From: Halobellus captivus
Lineage (GTDB): Archaea; Halobacteriota; Halobacteria; Halobacteriales; Haloferacaceae
Direction of reading: 5' to 3'
DNA length: 45,440 nt
NCBI RefSeq assembly: GCF_003697845.1
Contig: NZ_RDQE01000017.1
Coordinates: 1-45,440, forward strand
The notes under the pieces are model-generated. The model did not search any database. It was given only the letters and a program-made list of their open reading frames with translations, and had not been told where the DNA came from. This document shows positions 1 through 6,404 of the stretch, piece by piece. Position 1 is the stretch's first letter; the number at the start of each line of letters is the position of its first letter. The translations under genes and the position numbers were made by a program.

Positions 1-5
1 CACAC

Positions 6-1043
6 TCACCAGCGATTCGAAGACGCGCCACGACCAGTTCCATCTGATTCATCGCCATCAGACGAGATTACGCGGCTGTCGATGTGATCGACTGATGCTG
101 GAAAGCTATTATGATACTCTTGCTTAACATCGGTATCAACTAAGTCTAGGTATTGTTGAGTTGTTGATATATCCTCATGACCAAGATGCTGACGAATAAA
201 CGATATGTCGATCCCCGACTTTAGCGAGTGAACCGCATGGCCATGTCTGATAGCATGACTAGTGATCCGGTATCGGGGATCCCCGTTAACATCCTCTCCT
301 ACCTCTTCCTGAATTCCCGCTAACTCGGCAGCCTTCCGAACTACCTTGTTGATGTTACCGGGTGCGATTCTCTCTGATTTCCGTGAGACGAATAGATAAC
401 TTGAGTTTTCGGCAGATGTGAATCTACTCCGGTATCCACCATTGATGTATTGTTCCAGTAGAATATCTAGACTAGGCTGATAGAATACTTCTCTCCAAGT
501 CCCGGTTTTCGGAGCGAATATATCGATCTTCCGTTCGTCCCAGACAATATCGTTCAATTCGATCAACGATGCTTCAGATTGACGTATGCCGGTTTGCCAC
601 ATTAGTTCGATCAGTAGCTCATTACGGAGTTTAGGATCCGGGACGTTAGCTTTCAGAAGGTCTTTTTCTTCTTTATTGATGTATTTGATTTCCTCTTTAT
701 CCTCTCGCTTCTTTCGCTCTTCGGCAGAACCGGATGAATCATTCGTATAATCGGCATTTTTGAGTTTACTGCTATTGAAAGGTGATTCATCCTCTTCGGT
801 AATGTAGTCGTAATACTTTTTGAGAGAGTAGTATCGGTTAGAAATACTTGCGTCAGAATATCCGTTCTGCCGTATCTCATTCAGATATTTGTTAATTTCA
901 TCGTATCCAGCATCAGCGGGATCTGTGCTATTATCTTGGCACCATTCTAGATAATCTTCTAAGTCCGCTCTTCTCTTGGCTACCGTCGCATCTGCCAAAC
1001 TTCCACCTTCTAACTCTTGCTGAATGAATCTCTGGATATTCAT
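6..1043 (-). CDS. Tyrosine recombinase/integrase (XerC/D-like)
   Basis: A 345-residue site-specific recombinase expected to integrate and excise a mobile element. An N-terminal SAM-like core-binding domain (about residues 5-85) is followed by a charged linker (100-125) and the catalytic domain. The catalytic set is complete: R154 in TGIRQSE, K179 in the beta-hairpin, H263-x-x-R266 in SHAIRHG, H289 in LGHED and nucleophile Y298 in TTQQYLD. The tail after 310 is acidic and polar. The start codon abuts the stop of the upstream RHH gene with no spacer, so the two form one leftward operon. The gene is rich in Lys/Ile/Asn and AT-richer than everything between 1.67 and 38 kb, which points to transfer. 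It could belong to a provirus, plasmid or integrative element; the rest of that element is off the left edge. Confidence 0.93.
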   Translation of the reverse strand: MNIQRFIQQELEGGSLADATVAKRRADLEDYLEWCQDNSTDPADAGYDEINKYLNEIRQNGYSDASISNRYYSLKKYYDYITEEDESPFNSSKLKNADYTNDSSGSAEERKKREDKEEIKYINKEEKDLLKANVPDPKLRNELLIELMWQTGIRQSEASLIELNDIVWDERKIDIFAPKTGTWREVFYQPSLDILLEQYINGGYRSRFTSAENSSYLFVSRKSERIAPGNINKVVRKAAELAGIQEEVGEDVNGDPRYRITSHAIRHGHAVHSLKSGIDISFIRQHLGHEDISTTQQYLDLVDTDVKQEYHNSFPASVDHIDSRVISSDGDESDGTGRGASSNRW

Positions 1044-1607
1044 TTACACGTCTCTCCAATACCGTTCTACTCCATTATGGTCCGTCGTTCGAACCCTTCC
1101 CGACATATCAGACGCTAGCTTCTCTAAGGCCTTTCTCATGTCCAATTCAGTTACTTCAAACACCTCTGCTAAGGCGCTCGGGGTTCCTTCCCAACCGGCT
1201 TTGAATTCTTCGGGGGATCGCTCACCCTCATTATGCTCAAGAGCCTGTATTTCTCTTCTTTTAGCTTCCCATTTTTTCGAACCCGGCTTTTCGTCCGGGA
1301 GAAGAGAGAATACATTATTTGCTAGTCGGCTAATCTCGGGATCTTCTTGAGTCGTGTGTTCTACTCTCTCAAGTCGTGAATCTAGCTTTCCGATTTCAGT
1401 CTGAATTTGCTTGAGAGTCTTACTGATATCCTCCAAGTGTTCCGATCCACTATCAGAACCTTCCCGTTGGCCGTTGATCTCCTTTTCAACGGAGAGGCGA
1501 ATAAGATCGGACATGCTGTTAACTTCCATCGATTCATCAGCGTATTCTTGCCACCGTTCTTTCGCCTCCGAAGCGACTTTGACATTGACTTGTTTTCGTT
1601 CAGGCAT
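1044..1607 (-). CDS. RHH DNA-binding protein with coiled coil and C-terminal winged-helix-like region
   Basis: A 187-residue regulator upstream of the integrase. Residues 1-45 (MPERKQVNVKVASEAKERW...) have the beta-strand plus two-helix pattern of ribbon-helix-helix proteins. Residues 60-100 form a coiled coil (LEDISKTLKQIQTEIGKLD), and the C-terminus (SALAEVFEVTELDMRKALEKL) looks like a helix-turn-helix or winged helix. I chose the ATG at 1607 rather than the upstream start at 1655, because the domain begins there and a TATA-like stretch on the minus strand (around 1636-1645) lies at leaderless distance. Small DNA-binding partners of haloarchaeal proviral integrases are known to influence recombination direction (for example in the SNJ2 pleolipovirus system), so this may be a recombination directionality or expression factor. 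That role is inference. Confidence 0.75.
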   Translation of the reverse strand: MPERKQVNVKVASEAKERWQEYADESMEVNSMSDLIRLSVEKEINGQREGSDSGSEHLEDISKTLKQIQTEIGKLDSRLERVEHTTQEDPEISRLANNVFSLLPDEKPGSKKWEAKRREIQALEHNEGERSPEEFKAGWEGTPSALAEVFEVTELDMRKALEKLASDMSGRVRTTDHNGVERYWRDV

Positions 1608-1666
1608 GGCAACACGTCGCAGTTCGGTACCGAGTAGTAAAACACTTTCTACCAATTTTGTCTAAT
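1608..1666. promoter_or_regulatory. Compact divergent promoter region at the element/chromosome boundary
   Basis: Fifty-nine bases separate the RHH gene (minus) from the first GC-rich gene (plus). An AT-rich core at 1636-1645 (AGTAAAACAC) reads as a TATA-like box at about 25-30 nt from both start codons, so both directions may use it. Base composition changes abruptly here from AT-richer to roughly two-thirds GC or more, so one end of the integrated element should lie in or near this stretch. I saw no tRNA and no obvious direct repeat that would mark the attachment site. Confidence 0.45.
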
Positions 1667-1957
1667 ATGGACCGGATCTCCGCGTTACGGAACGTCGAGG
1701 ACGCGCTCCGTGCGTTCGAGAACGGCGAGGAGGACCTGTCGGGGACCGAGCGGCGCGTCGCGGCCGTGTTGCGGACGTACGCCACGGAGTTCGACGGCGA
1801 GGACGACGTCTTTCGCGCCGTCGGCGACCCGCCGATCGACGGACGCGTCGTCGTCGCCCCCTCGAAGCCGGCGGCGCGAGAACGGGTGCTGGCGGCCGCC
1901 GGGATCGATCCCGCGACGGACGACGACCCTCCGGCGTTCGACCTCGAACGCGTCTGA
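1667..1957 (+). CDS. Small conserved-looking haloarchaeal protein, unknown function
   Basis: A 96-residue acidic protein beginning MDRISALRNVEDALRAF. It is predicted mostly helical, with a GTERRVAAVLRTYATEF segment in the middle and an acidic, Pro-rich tail. There is no signal peptide, membrane segment or recognisable catalytic motif. The ATG at 1667 is preferred to the TTG three codons upstream because it fits a leaderless transcript. Codon use is fully typical of the GC-rich chromosome. It precedes the coiled-coil and ParA-like gene set, reading the same way, but a 115-nt gap and a separate promoter lie between. I do not recognise a function. Confidence 0.7.
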   Translation: MDRISALRNVEDALRAFENGEEDLSGTERRVAAVLRTYATEFDGEDDVFRAVGDPPIDGRVVVAPSKPAARERVLAAAGIDPATDDDPPAFDLERV

Positions 1958-2044
1958 GTTCGGCGCGTTTCCGACCGATCGATGACGCCGACCGCCGACG
2001 AACACCTACTTCCGCCGCCGACCGTCGATCGCGTTCGGAACCGA

Positions 2045-2050
2045 TTTATT
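2045..2050 (+). promoter_or_regulatory. TATA box for the 2073-4857 operon
   Basis: TTTATT in a GC-rich setting, centred about 25 nt upstream of the GTG at 2073. The spacing predicts a leaderless transcript and supports that GTG as the start. Confidence 0.55.
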
Positions 2051-2072
2051 TCCCACCCGAGCACCGACGCTC

Positions 2073-2411
2073 GTGTTACTGGTCGTAACGTACTCGGAGG
2101 CTGCCCGGACCGGGCTCCGCAACGCGTGCCGCCGTCACGACGACCAGGTCGCCCGACGGTTCGGCCGCGCGGCGTTGCTCGAAGCGACGGCGTACGGCGC
2201 GTTCCTGGCGTTGCGGCTGCGCGAGACGCACGGTGACGCCGTCCAGATCGAGCGGACGGAGCCGTTCAACGAGTTCACGCTCGTCGACGACGCCGTCAGG
2301 GAGGCCGCGAGCGCCTACGCCGATCGCGAGACACGATCGACGCCGTACGCGTCGTTCGCCGCCGGAACGGACCATCCCGATCCGGAGACGATGAAGCGCC
2401 GGGAGCTGTGA
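2073..2411 (+). CDS. Uncharacterised haloarchaeal protein at the head of the ParA-like operon
   Basis: A 112-residue protein starting at GTG (MLLVVTYSEAARTGLRNACRRH). An N-terminal beta strand is followed by a helix-rich central part with two basic patches (RRHDDQVARRFGR, RLRETHG) and an acidic stretch, suggesting a nucleic-acid or protein contact surface. The family is unknown to me. Its stop overlaps the GTG of the next gene by 4 nt, so the products are probably translationally coupled and may work together. The upstream TATA box supports the start. Confidence 0.65.
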   Translation: MLLVVTYSEAARTGLRNACRRHDDQVARRFGRAALLEATAYGAFLALRLRETHGDAVQIERTEPFNEFTLVDDAVREAASAYADRETRSTPYASFAAGTDHPDPETMKRREL

Positions 2412-3250
2412 CCGCGCCCGAATCCGGTAACGTCGACGACGCACCCGTGGCGGGAGACGCAAGCACGTCGGACGCGTCGAACGGTCGCGACTCCCCCGAC
2501 CGCGAGTCGTCGTCGCTCCCCGACGACGAACCGGTACCGGACCCGGAGGACGTGCTCGGACGGCTTCCGACGGGGACGAGCCTTCGGCGGGAGCTCGCCG
2601 CCGCGGCACGCTCTCGCGGGCTGGAGTCGTCCCTCGCGGACGAGATCGCGACGGTCCACGCGGATCTGACGACGATCGAGGTTCCGGCGATCGACCTCGA
2701 GAGCGCCCGGCGGCGGCTCGCCGACGCCACCGGCGAGGAGGACCGACTGAAGGAACGCGTCGCGACGGCCCGCGGCGACGTTCGGGCTCGCCGGGCGGTC
2801 GACGCCGATCCCACGGAGGCACTCGCCGACCTCGAGGCGGCCGCGGCGGAACTGGCGGAGGCACAGACCGCACGGATCGCCGCCGAACAGGCACTCGAGC
2901 GGGAGCGCGAACGGGCGGCCGCGGCGCGCGACGTTCGCGAGCGTCGGCTCGCCCTCCGCGATCGGCTGGAGAATCGAAAGCGCGACGCACGCGAGGAGCT
3001 CGCCCTCGCGGCGTACGCCGAGTTCCGCGAGGCGCTGTCGACGGTTCCGGGAGGCGATCCCGTGGACGCCGGGACGCGTCCGAGCGAGTACGAGGGCTCC
3101 GACCTCGCCGCCTCGTTCGCGGCGATACGGATCGCGGAGATCGAGGGGCCGGTGGCCCTGGACCCGTCGGTCGTCTCCGTCCTCGAGGCGGCGGAGGGGA
3201 CGCGCCCGGAAGCGGTCCTCGACGTTCCCGTGACCCGTCCCGACCTTTAG
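2408..3250 (+). CDS. Coiled-coil protein of the ParA-like operon
   Basis: A 280-residue acidic protein. Residues 1-50 are a low-complexity Asp/Ser/Pro segment. Residues about 95-215 are a nearly continuous alpha-helical coiled coil rich in Ala, Glu and Arg (for example LADLEAAAAELAEAQTARIA, then ALERERERAAAARDVRERR). A C-terminal alpha/beta-looking end follows (SVLEAAEGTRPEAVLDVPV). There is no membrane segment or signal. Start GTG overlaps the previous stop as GTGA. Coiled-coil partners of ParA-type ATPases often act as adaptors or filament-forming scaffolds; that role here is inference from position only. Confidence 0.7.
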   Translation: MTAPESGNVDDAPVAGDASTSDASNGRDSPDRESSSLPDDEPVPDPEDVLGRLPTGTSLRRELAAAARSRGLESSLADEIATVHADLTTIEVPAIDLESARRRLADATGEEDRLKERVATARGDVRARRAVDADPTEALADLEAAAAELAEAQTARIAAEQALERERERAAAARDVRERRLALRDRLENRKRDAREELALAAYAEFREALSTVPGGDPVDAGTRPSEYEGSDLAASFAAIRIAEIEGPVALDPSVVSVLEAAEGTRPEAVLDVPVTRPDL

Positions 3251-3274
3251 ATACGATGGGGCGTCAGTCGGCGC

Positions 3275-4210
3275 ATGAGCGTGGACCTCTCCTGGAGCGT
3301 CGAACGCGAGGAGGGCGTGCGGTTCGTCGCCTGTCGCGTCCACAACGCCGCCGCCGTTCCCCGACGCGTGCGCGTTCGGAGCCGGATCGAAGAGCCGGTC
3401 CTCCCGCCGCGACGGGCCGGCGTGCCGGAGGAAGGGTGGGACTCGACGGGCGTGACTCTCCGGCTCGACCCGGACGAGCGCCGCGGCGTCGGATTTGCCG
3501 TCGTCGCGCCGGCGGACGAGCCGGTCCCCGAACCGCCGGTCGAGATCGCTGACGCGACCCCGATCGATGACTCCGACCCGGTCACCGACGCCGACTCGCC
3601 CGCCGTCACGGCCGATGAGGCGGTCCGATCCCTCGGCGATCACCGTCCGCCTCGCGACGCGCTCGTCGGTTCCGAACGGGCGGGTCCCTCCGTCGTCGAC
3701 GGTGAAGGAGTGGAGACGCGGGCGACCGGAGAACGCGGGCGGATCGAGGATGCCGATGCGTGCGTGGACGACGAGTCCGTCGAAAGGAACACAGAACCGC
3801 CGAGCGACGGGGATGCAGAATCGTCGAGCGACGAGGATGTGGCATCACCGGCCGACGACGCGTCCCCACCACCGGCCGACGACGACTCGGACGACGTGGC
3901 GGAACGTCGCGCTCTGCGATCACAATCCGGGGATCCGAACGTCGTTTCGACCGAACCGGACGCTTTCGAGGACCGGCTCGAACGGGTGGAGCGTCGTCTG
4001 GAGCGGGCGGAGCGATTGACTGACGCCGACCTCGGGACGGCCACGGAGGAAGTGCAGCGTCTCGACGGCGTGAGCGCGGCCTCGACCCTCGCGGATCGGA
4101 TCGCGGAAGACGCGACGGCGCTCCGGCGGCTGAGCGAGCGCGCGTCGTCGCTGGCGGCCCGCGCGGAGGCGACGGACGTGCCGATCGACGCGCTGGAGCG
4201 GCTCGCGTGA
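3275..4210 (+). CDS. Beta-domain protein with disordered linker and C-terminal coiled coil, coupled to the ATPase
   Basis: A 311-residue protein in three parts. Residues 1-92 look like a beta-sandwich (VDLSWSVEREEGVRFVACRV, then RVRVRSRIEEPVLPPR). Residues about 95-225 are acidic, repetitive and presumably disordered (Ser/Asp/Pro-rich). Residues 227-311 form a coiled coil (FEDRLERVERRLERAERL, then LADRIAEDATALRRLSERA). The last codons overlap the GTG of the ParA-like gene by 4 nt, so the two proteins are probably made in step and may form a complex, with the coiled coil a plausible contact. I do not recognise a named family. Confidence 0.68.
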   Translation: MSVDLSWSVEREEGVRFVACRVHNAAAVPRRVRVRSRIEEPVLPPRRAGVPEEGWDSTGVTLRLDPDERRGVGFAVVAPADEPVPEPPVEIADATPIDDSDPVTDADSPAVTADEAVRSLGDHRPPRDALVGSERAGPSVVDGEGVETRATGERGRIEDADACVDDESVERNTEPPSDGDAESSSDEDVASPADDASPPPADDDSDDVAERRALRSQSGDPNVVSTEPDAFEDRLERVERRLERAERLTDADLGTATEEVQRLDGVSAASTLADRIAEDATALRRLSERASSLAARAEATDVPIDALERLA

Positions 4211-4857
4211 TCCTCGCCGTCGCGGGCGGCAAGGGCGGCGTCGGGAAGACGACGCTCGCGTACAACGTCGCCGCCGCGCTCGACGCGGTCGTCGTCGACG
4301 CCGACCTCGGCATGGCGGACCTCCCGGCCGGCCGGGGCCCGGACCTCCACGACGTGCTCGCCGGGCGCGCGTCCGTCACGGAGACGATCCGTCCCGGTCC
4401 GGTCGACGTCGTGCCCTGCGGTCGGACGCTCGCCGGCGCACGGGCGTCGGACCTCACCCGGCTCGCCGACGCCGTCGAGGCCGTCGAACGGACGCACGGG
4501 ACGGTCGTGATCGACTGTCCCGCGGGCCGGCGCGCCGACGCGGGCGTTCCGCTGGCGGTCGCCGACGCCTGCCTCGTCGTCGTCTCCCCGCGGGCGTTCG
4601 CGCTGGCCGACGCGATCCGGACGCGGGAGCTGGCGCGCGAGCTCGACGCCGGGCTCGTCGCGTGCGCGGTCAACCGGGTCGTCGAGGAGCCGCCCGCGGA
4701 CGCCATCGCCGACGCGCTCGGCGCGCCGACGGCGGTTCTCCCCGCGGACCCCCGCGTCGGCCGCTCGGTGGTCGAGGAACGCCCCGTACTCGACGCCGCC
4801 CCCGACGGCGCTGCCGCCGACGCGATCCGGGAACTCGCGCGTCGGGTACCACGATAG
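4207..4857 (+). CDS. ParA/MinD-family P-loop ATPase
   Basis: A 216-residue ATPase of the SIMIBI class. The deviant Walker A is intact (GGKGGVGKTT, signature lysine K9 and K14), followed by the switch-I-like VVDADLGM at 30-37 and a Walker-B-like VVIDCPAG near 103. It is shorter than most MinD proteins (about 230-270 residues). I see no clear amphipathic membrane-targeting helix, nor the HTH domain of plasmid ParA. Such ATPases position or partition cell components by ATP-driven dimerisation on a surface. The cargo is unknown, but the coupled coiled-coil genes upstream are obvious candidates. The GTG start overlaps the previous stop. Confidence 0.82.
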   Translation: MILAVAGGKGGVGKTTLAYNVAAALDAVVVDADLGMADLPAGRGPDLHDVLAGRASVTETIRPGPVDVVPCGRTLAGARASDLTRLADAVEAVERTHGTVVIDCPAGRRADAGVPLAVADACLVVVSPRAFALADAIRTRELARELDAGLVACAVNRVVEEPPADAIADALGAPTAVLPADPRVGRSVVEERPVLDAAPDGAAADAIRELARRVPR

Positions 4858-4927
4858 CGGGACGGATCGCGGCGCAGCTCCGTCGAGACCGCGCCCTTTT
4901 AGCCTCGGCGCGCTCGACGACGGAGCG

Positions 4928-5614
4928 ATGCTCACGGTCGCGCTCCTCCTCGGCGTCGTCGTCCTGGCGTTCCTCGCCGTCGAGGTCGGCCCGCTCTACG
5001 CGGCCGACCGCTTTCGAGAGCTCCGCGGGCCGACCGGTCCCGAGCGTGCGGCGCTCGACGAGCTCCGCCGCGAGGCCGGCCTCGACGTCGACCGGGTCGC
5101 GATCGTGGAGTCCGCCGATCCGGACTCGGTCGACGTCGCGGTGAAGGGCCCGCCCCGCCGGCAGGTGCTCTTTCTCACCGAGGCCGTCCTCACGGACCTC
5201 GACGAGGACGTCGCGGTCGGCCTGCTCGCGGCCGAGTCCGGACGGGTCGGGACGTACTACGGCGAGTTCCGCGCGGTCGCGATCGCGGTCGTCGTCGGGC
5301 TCCTGGCCGCGATCGTGACGGCGACCGTCGCGTTCGACGCCGGGTTCCTCGCGCTCGTCACGATCGGCGTGGCCTCCTTCTGGGTCGGGCGACGCGTCCA
5401 GTACGCCGCCGACGACCGCGCCGCCGACGCGGTGGGAGCGACACGGGTCGCGGACGCCTTCGAACGCGTCGCGGAGCGGCGCGACCTCGAACCCGAGACC
5501 GGCGACTGGTCGACGTGGTTCGAGGTCCAGCCCCCGCTCGGCGACCGGATATCGGCGTTGCGGGAACGAGCGAAATCGGACGACACGGCAACTGACGGCA
5601 CTGACGGCACCTGA
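4928..5614 (+). CDS. M48 (HtpX-like) membrane protein lacking the zinc-binding motif
   Basis: A 228-residue membrane protein with the layout of HtpX-type M48 metallopeptidases: a hydrophobic segment at residues 1-20, a cytoplasmic region, and two closely spaced membrane segments at about 115-152. Where active family members have LAHExxH, this protein reads LLAAESGRVG (about residues 98-107), so the two metal-binding histidines and the catalytic arrangement are absent. The other family landmarks remain: the DEDVAVGLLA helix, YAADDRAADAVGA in place of the downstream EADxxA region, and a C-terminal QPPLGDRISAL echoing the HPPxxxRI motif. It is probably a non-catalytic homologue, perhaps a regulator or scaffold. 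It follows the ATPase gene by 70 nt. Confidence 0.72.
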   Translation: MLTVALLLGVVVLAFLAVEVGPLYAADRFRELRGPTGPERAALDELRREAGLDVDRVAIVESADPDSVDVAVKGPPRRQVLFLTEAVLTDLDEDVAVGLLAAESGRVGTYYGEFRAVAIAVVVGLLAAIVTATVAFDAGFLALVTIGVASFWVGRRVQYAADDRAADAVGATRVADAFERVAERRDLEPETGDWSTWFEVQPPLGDRISALRERAKSDDTATDGTDGT

Positions 5615-5623
5615 CGGCGAGCG

Positions 5624-5929
5624 CTACTCGGCGATTCGGGCGACGGCCTCCTCGCCGTCGACCCGGACCGCGTACCGGCCGACGGTGAACGAGAGATCGA
5701 ACTCCGCGTCGGAGCGATGAGCGACGAACGCGTCGATCGCGTCGGGATCGACGTGGTCGTACAGGACGATACCCGCCTCTTCCGCAAGGAACTCGGCGTC
5801 CGTGCCCGCGAGCCCGGAGATCGCCTCCACGACGGCGAGACTCGGCGAACGGACGCCACGGCTGTGGTCGACGCGAACCGTCTCGAGGGTCGATCTGCCG
5901 TCGAAAGCGCCCGCCGTATCACTGCTCAT
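5624..5929 (-). CDS. HalOD1-type output-domain protein
   Basis: A 101-residue acidic protein made almost entirely of the halobacterial output domain (HalOD1) pattern: PSLAVVEAISGLAGTDAEFL, then VLYDHVDPDAIDAFVAH, then a beta segment (FDLSFTVGRYAVRVDGE). These small domains occur alone or fused to sensory and signalling proteins in haloarchaea; their ligand is not known. The ATG at 5929 is preferred to the start at 5962 because the minus-strand TATA box TTTATAA at 5952-5958 is centred 26 nt upstream of it. It is convergent with the M48-like gene, 9 nt away. Confidence 0.75.
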   Translation of the reverse strand: MSSDTAGAFDGRSTLETVRVDHSRGVRSPSLAVVEAISGLAGTDAEFLAEEAGIVLYDHVDPDAIDAFVAHRSDAEFDLSFTVGRYAVRVDGEEAVARIAE

Positions 5930-5951
5930 GTCCGTTCTTTTCCGGATCTGC

Positions 5952-5958
5952 TTATAAA
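5952..5958 (-). promoter_or_regulatory. TATA box of the HalOD1 gene
   Basis: TTTATAA on the minus strand, about 26 nt before the ATG at 5929, predicts leaderless transcription. A start at 5962 would lie upstream of this box and is therefore unlikely. Confidence 0.6.
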
Positions 5959-6115
5959 CCATGACTTCCGGGTCTCATAGCCGATAATTCGGGGTTTCGA
6001 CGAACCGGAGACGGAGACCGCCGTCGGCGTGATTCCGGACGCCGACGGGCGAGGGTCCGTCTCGCCCGTCTGTCGGCTCGCACGGGGGTGTGCGGACCGA
6101 ACGGATCGAGCGAAA

Positions 6116-6125
6116 CGTATACTTA
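6116..6125 (+). promoter_or_regulatory. TATA box of the pheST leader transcript
   Basis: CGTATACTTA preceded by CGAAA (a plausible BRE), in the otherwise GC-rich 5930-6404 interval. Its centre is 27 nt before the ATG of a 24-codon ORF at 6148 and 285 nt before pheS. No comparable box stands immediately before pheS, so this is the best candidate promoter for pheS-pheT. Confidence 0.5.
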
Positions 6126-6147
6126 CTCGGAAGGTCCACGCGGGGAC

Positions 6148-6222
6148 ATGGCACCCGAACACGCCACGAACGGGACCGTTCCCAGGACCGACGGCGGCGC
6201 GTTCGGGCCGTTCTTCGCGTGA
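6148..6222 (+). CDS. Possible leaderless leader peptide of pheST (24 codons, ends FGPFFA)
   Basis: An open frame of 24 codons from ATG 6148 to TGA 6220-6222. It starts at the expected transcription start of the upstream TATA box. Three of its last six codons are TTC (Phe): 6202, 6211 and 6214, and the peptide ends FGPFFA. The stop overlaps the 5' arm of a hairpin, and the next gene encodes phenylalanyl-tRNA synthetase. Bacterial pheST is regulated by a Phe-rich leader peptide; a comparable arrangement in archaea would be unexpected. The ORF could also be chance, since GC-rich DNA gives many short open frames. Confidence 0.35.
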   Translation: MAPEHATNGTVPRTDGGAFGPFFA

Positions 6223-6273
6223 ACCGCGCGCGGTGGAGCCGTCCCGCGGCGGGGCGGTGAAACCGCGCGGTTC
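6221..6273 (+). promoter_or_regulatory. Hairpin after the pheST leader ORF
   Basis: Arms GAACCGCGCG (6221-6230) and CGCGCGGTTC (6264-6273) are perfectly complementary over 10 bp. The loop contains a smaller GCCG/CGGC stem (6238-6241 with 6247-6250). No T-tract follows, so it is not a standard terminator. A ribosome held at the Phe codons 6211-6216 would cover the 5' arm. The rest of the interval, 6274-6404, shows no gene. Confidence 0.45.
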
Positions 6274-6404
6274 GGTCGGCGGCGAGGTGGAGGGGAACCG
6301 CGATCCGCTCGGGCTGCGATCCCGTCCGCCCCCGCCGCCAGGCACTGCGCCGGCGACGTGCCGGAACCGTTACCACTCAGCCACACACGTATCCACACAA
6401 TCGA

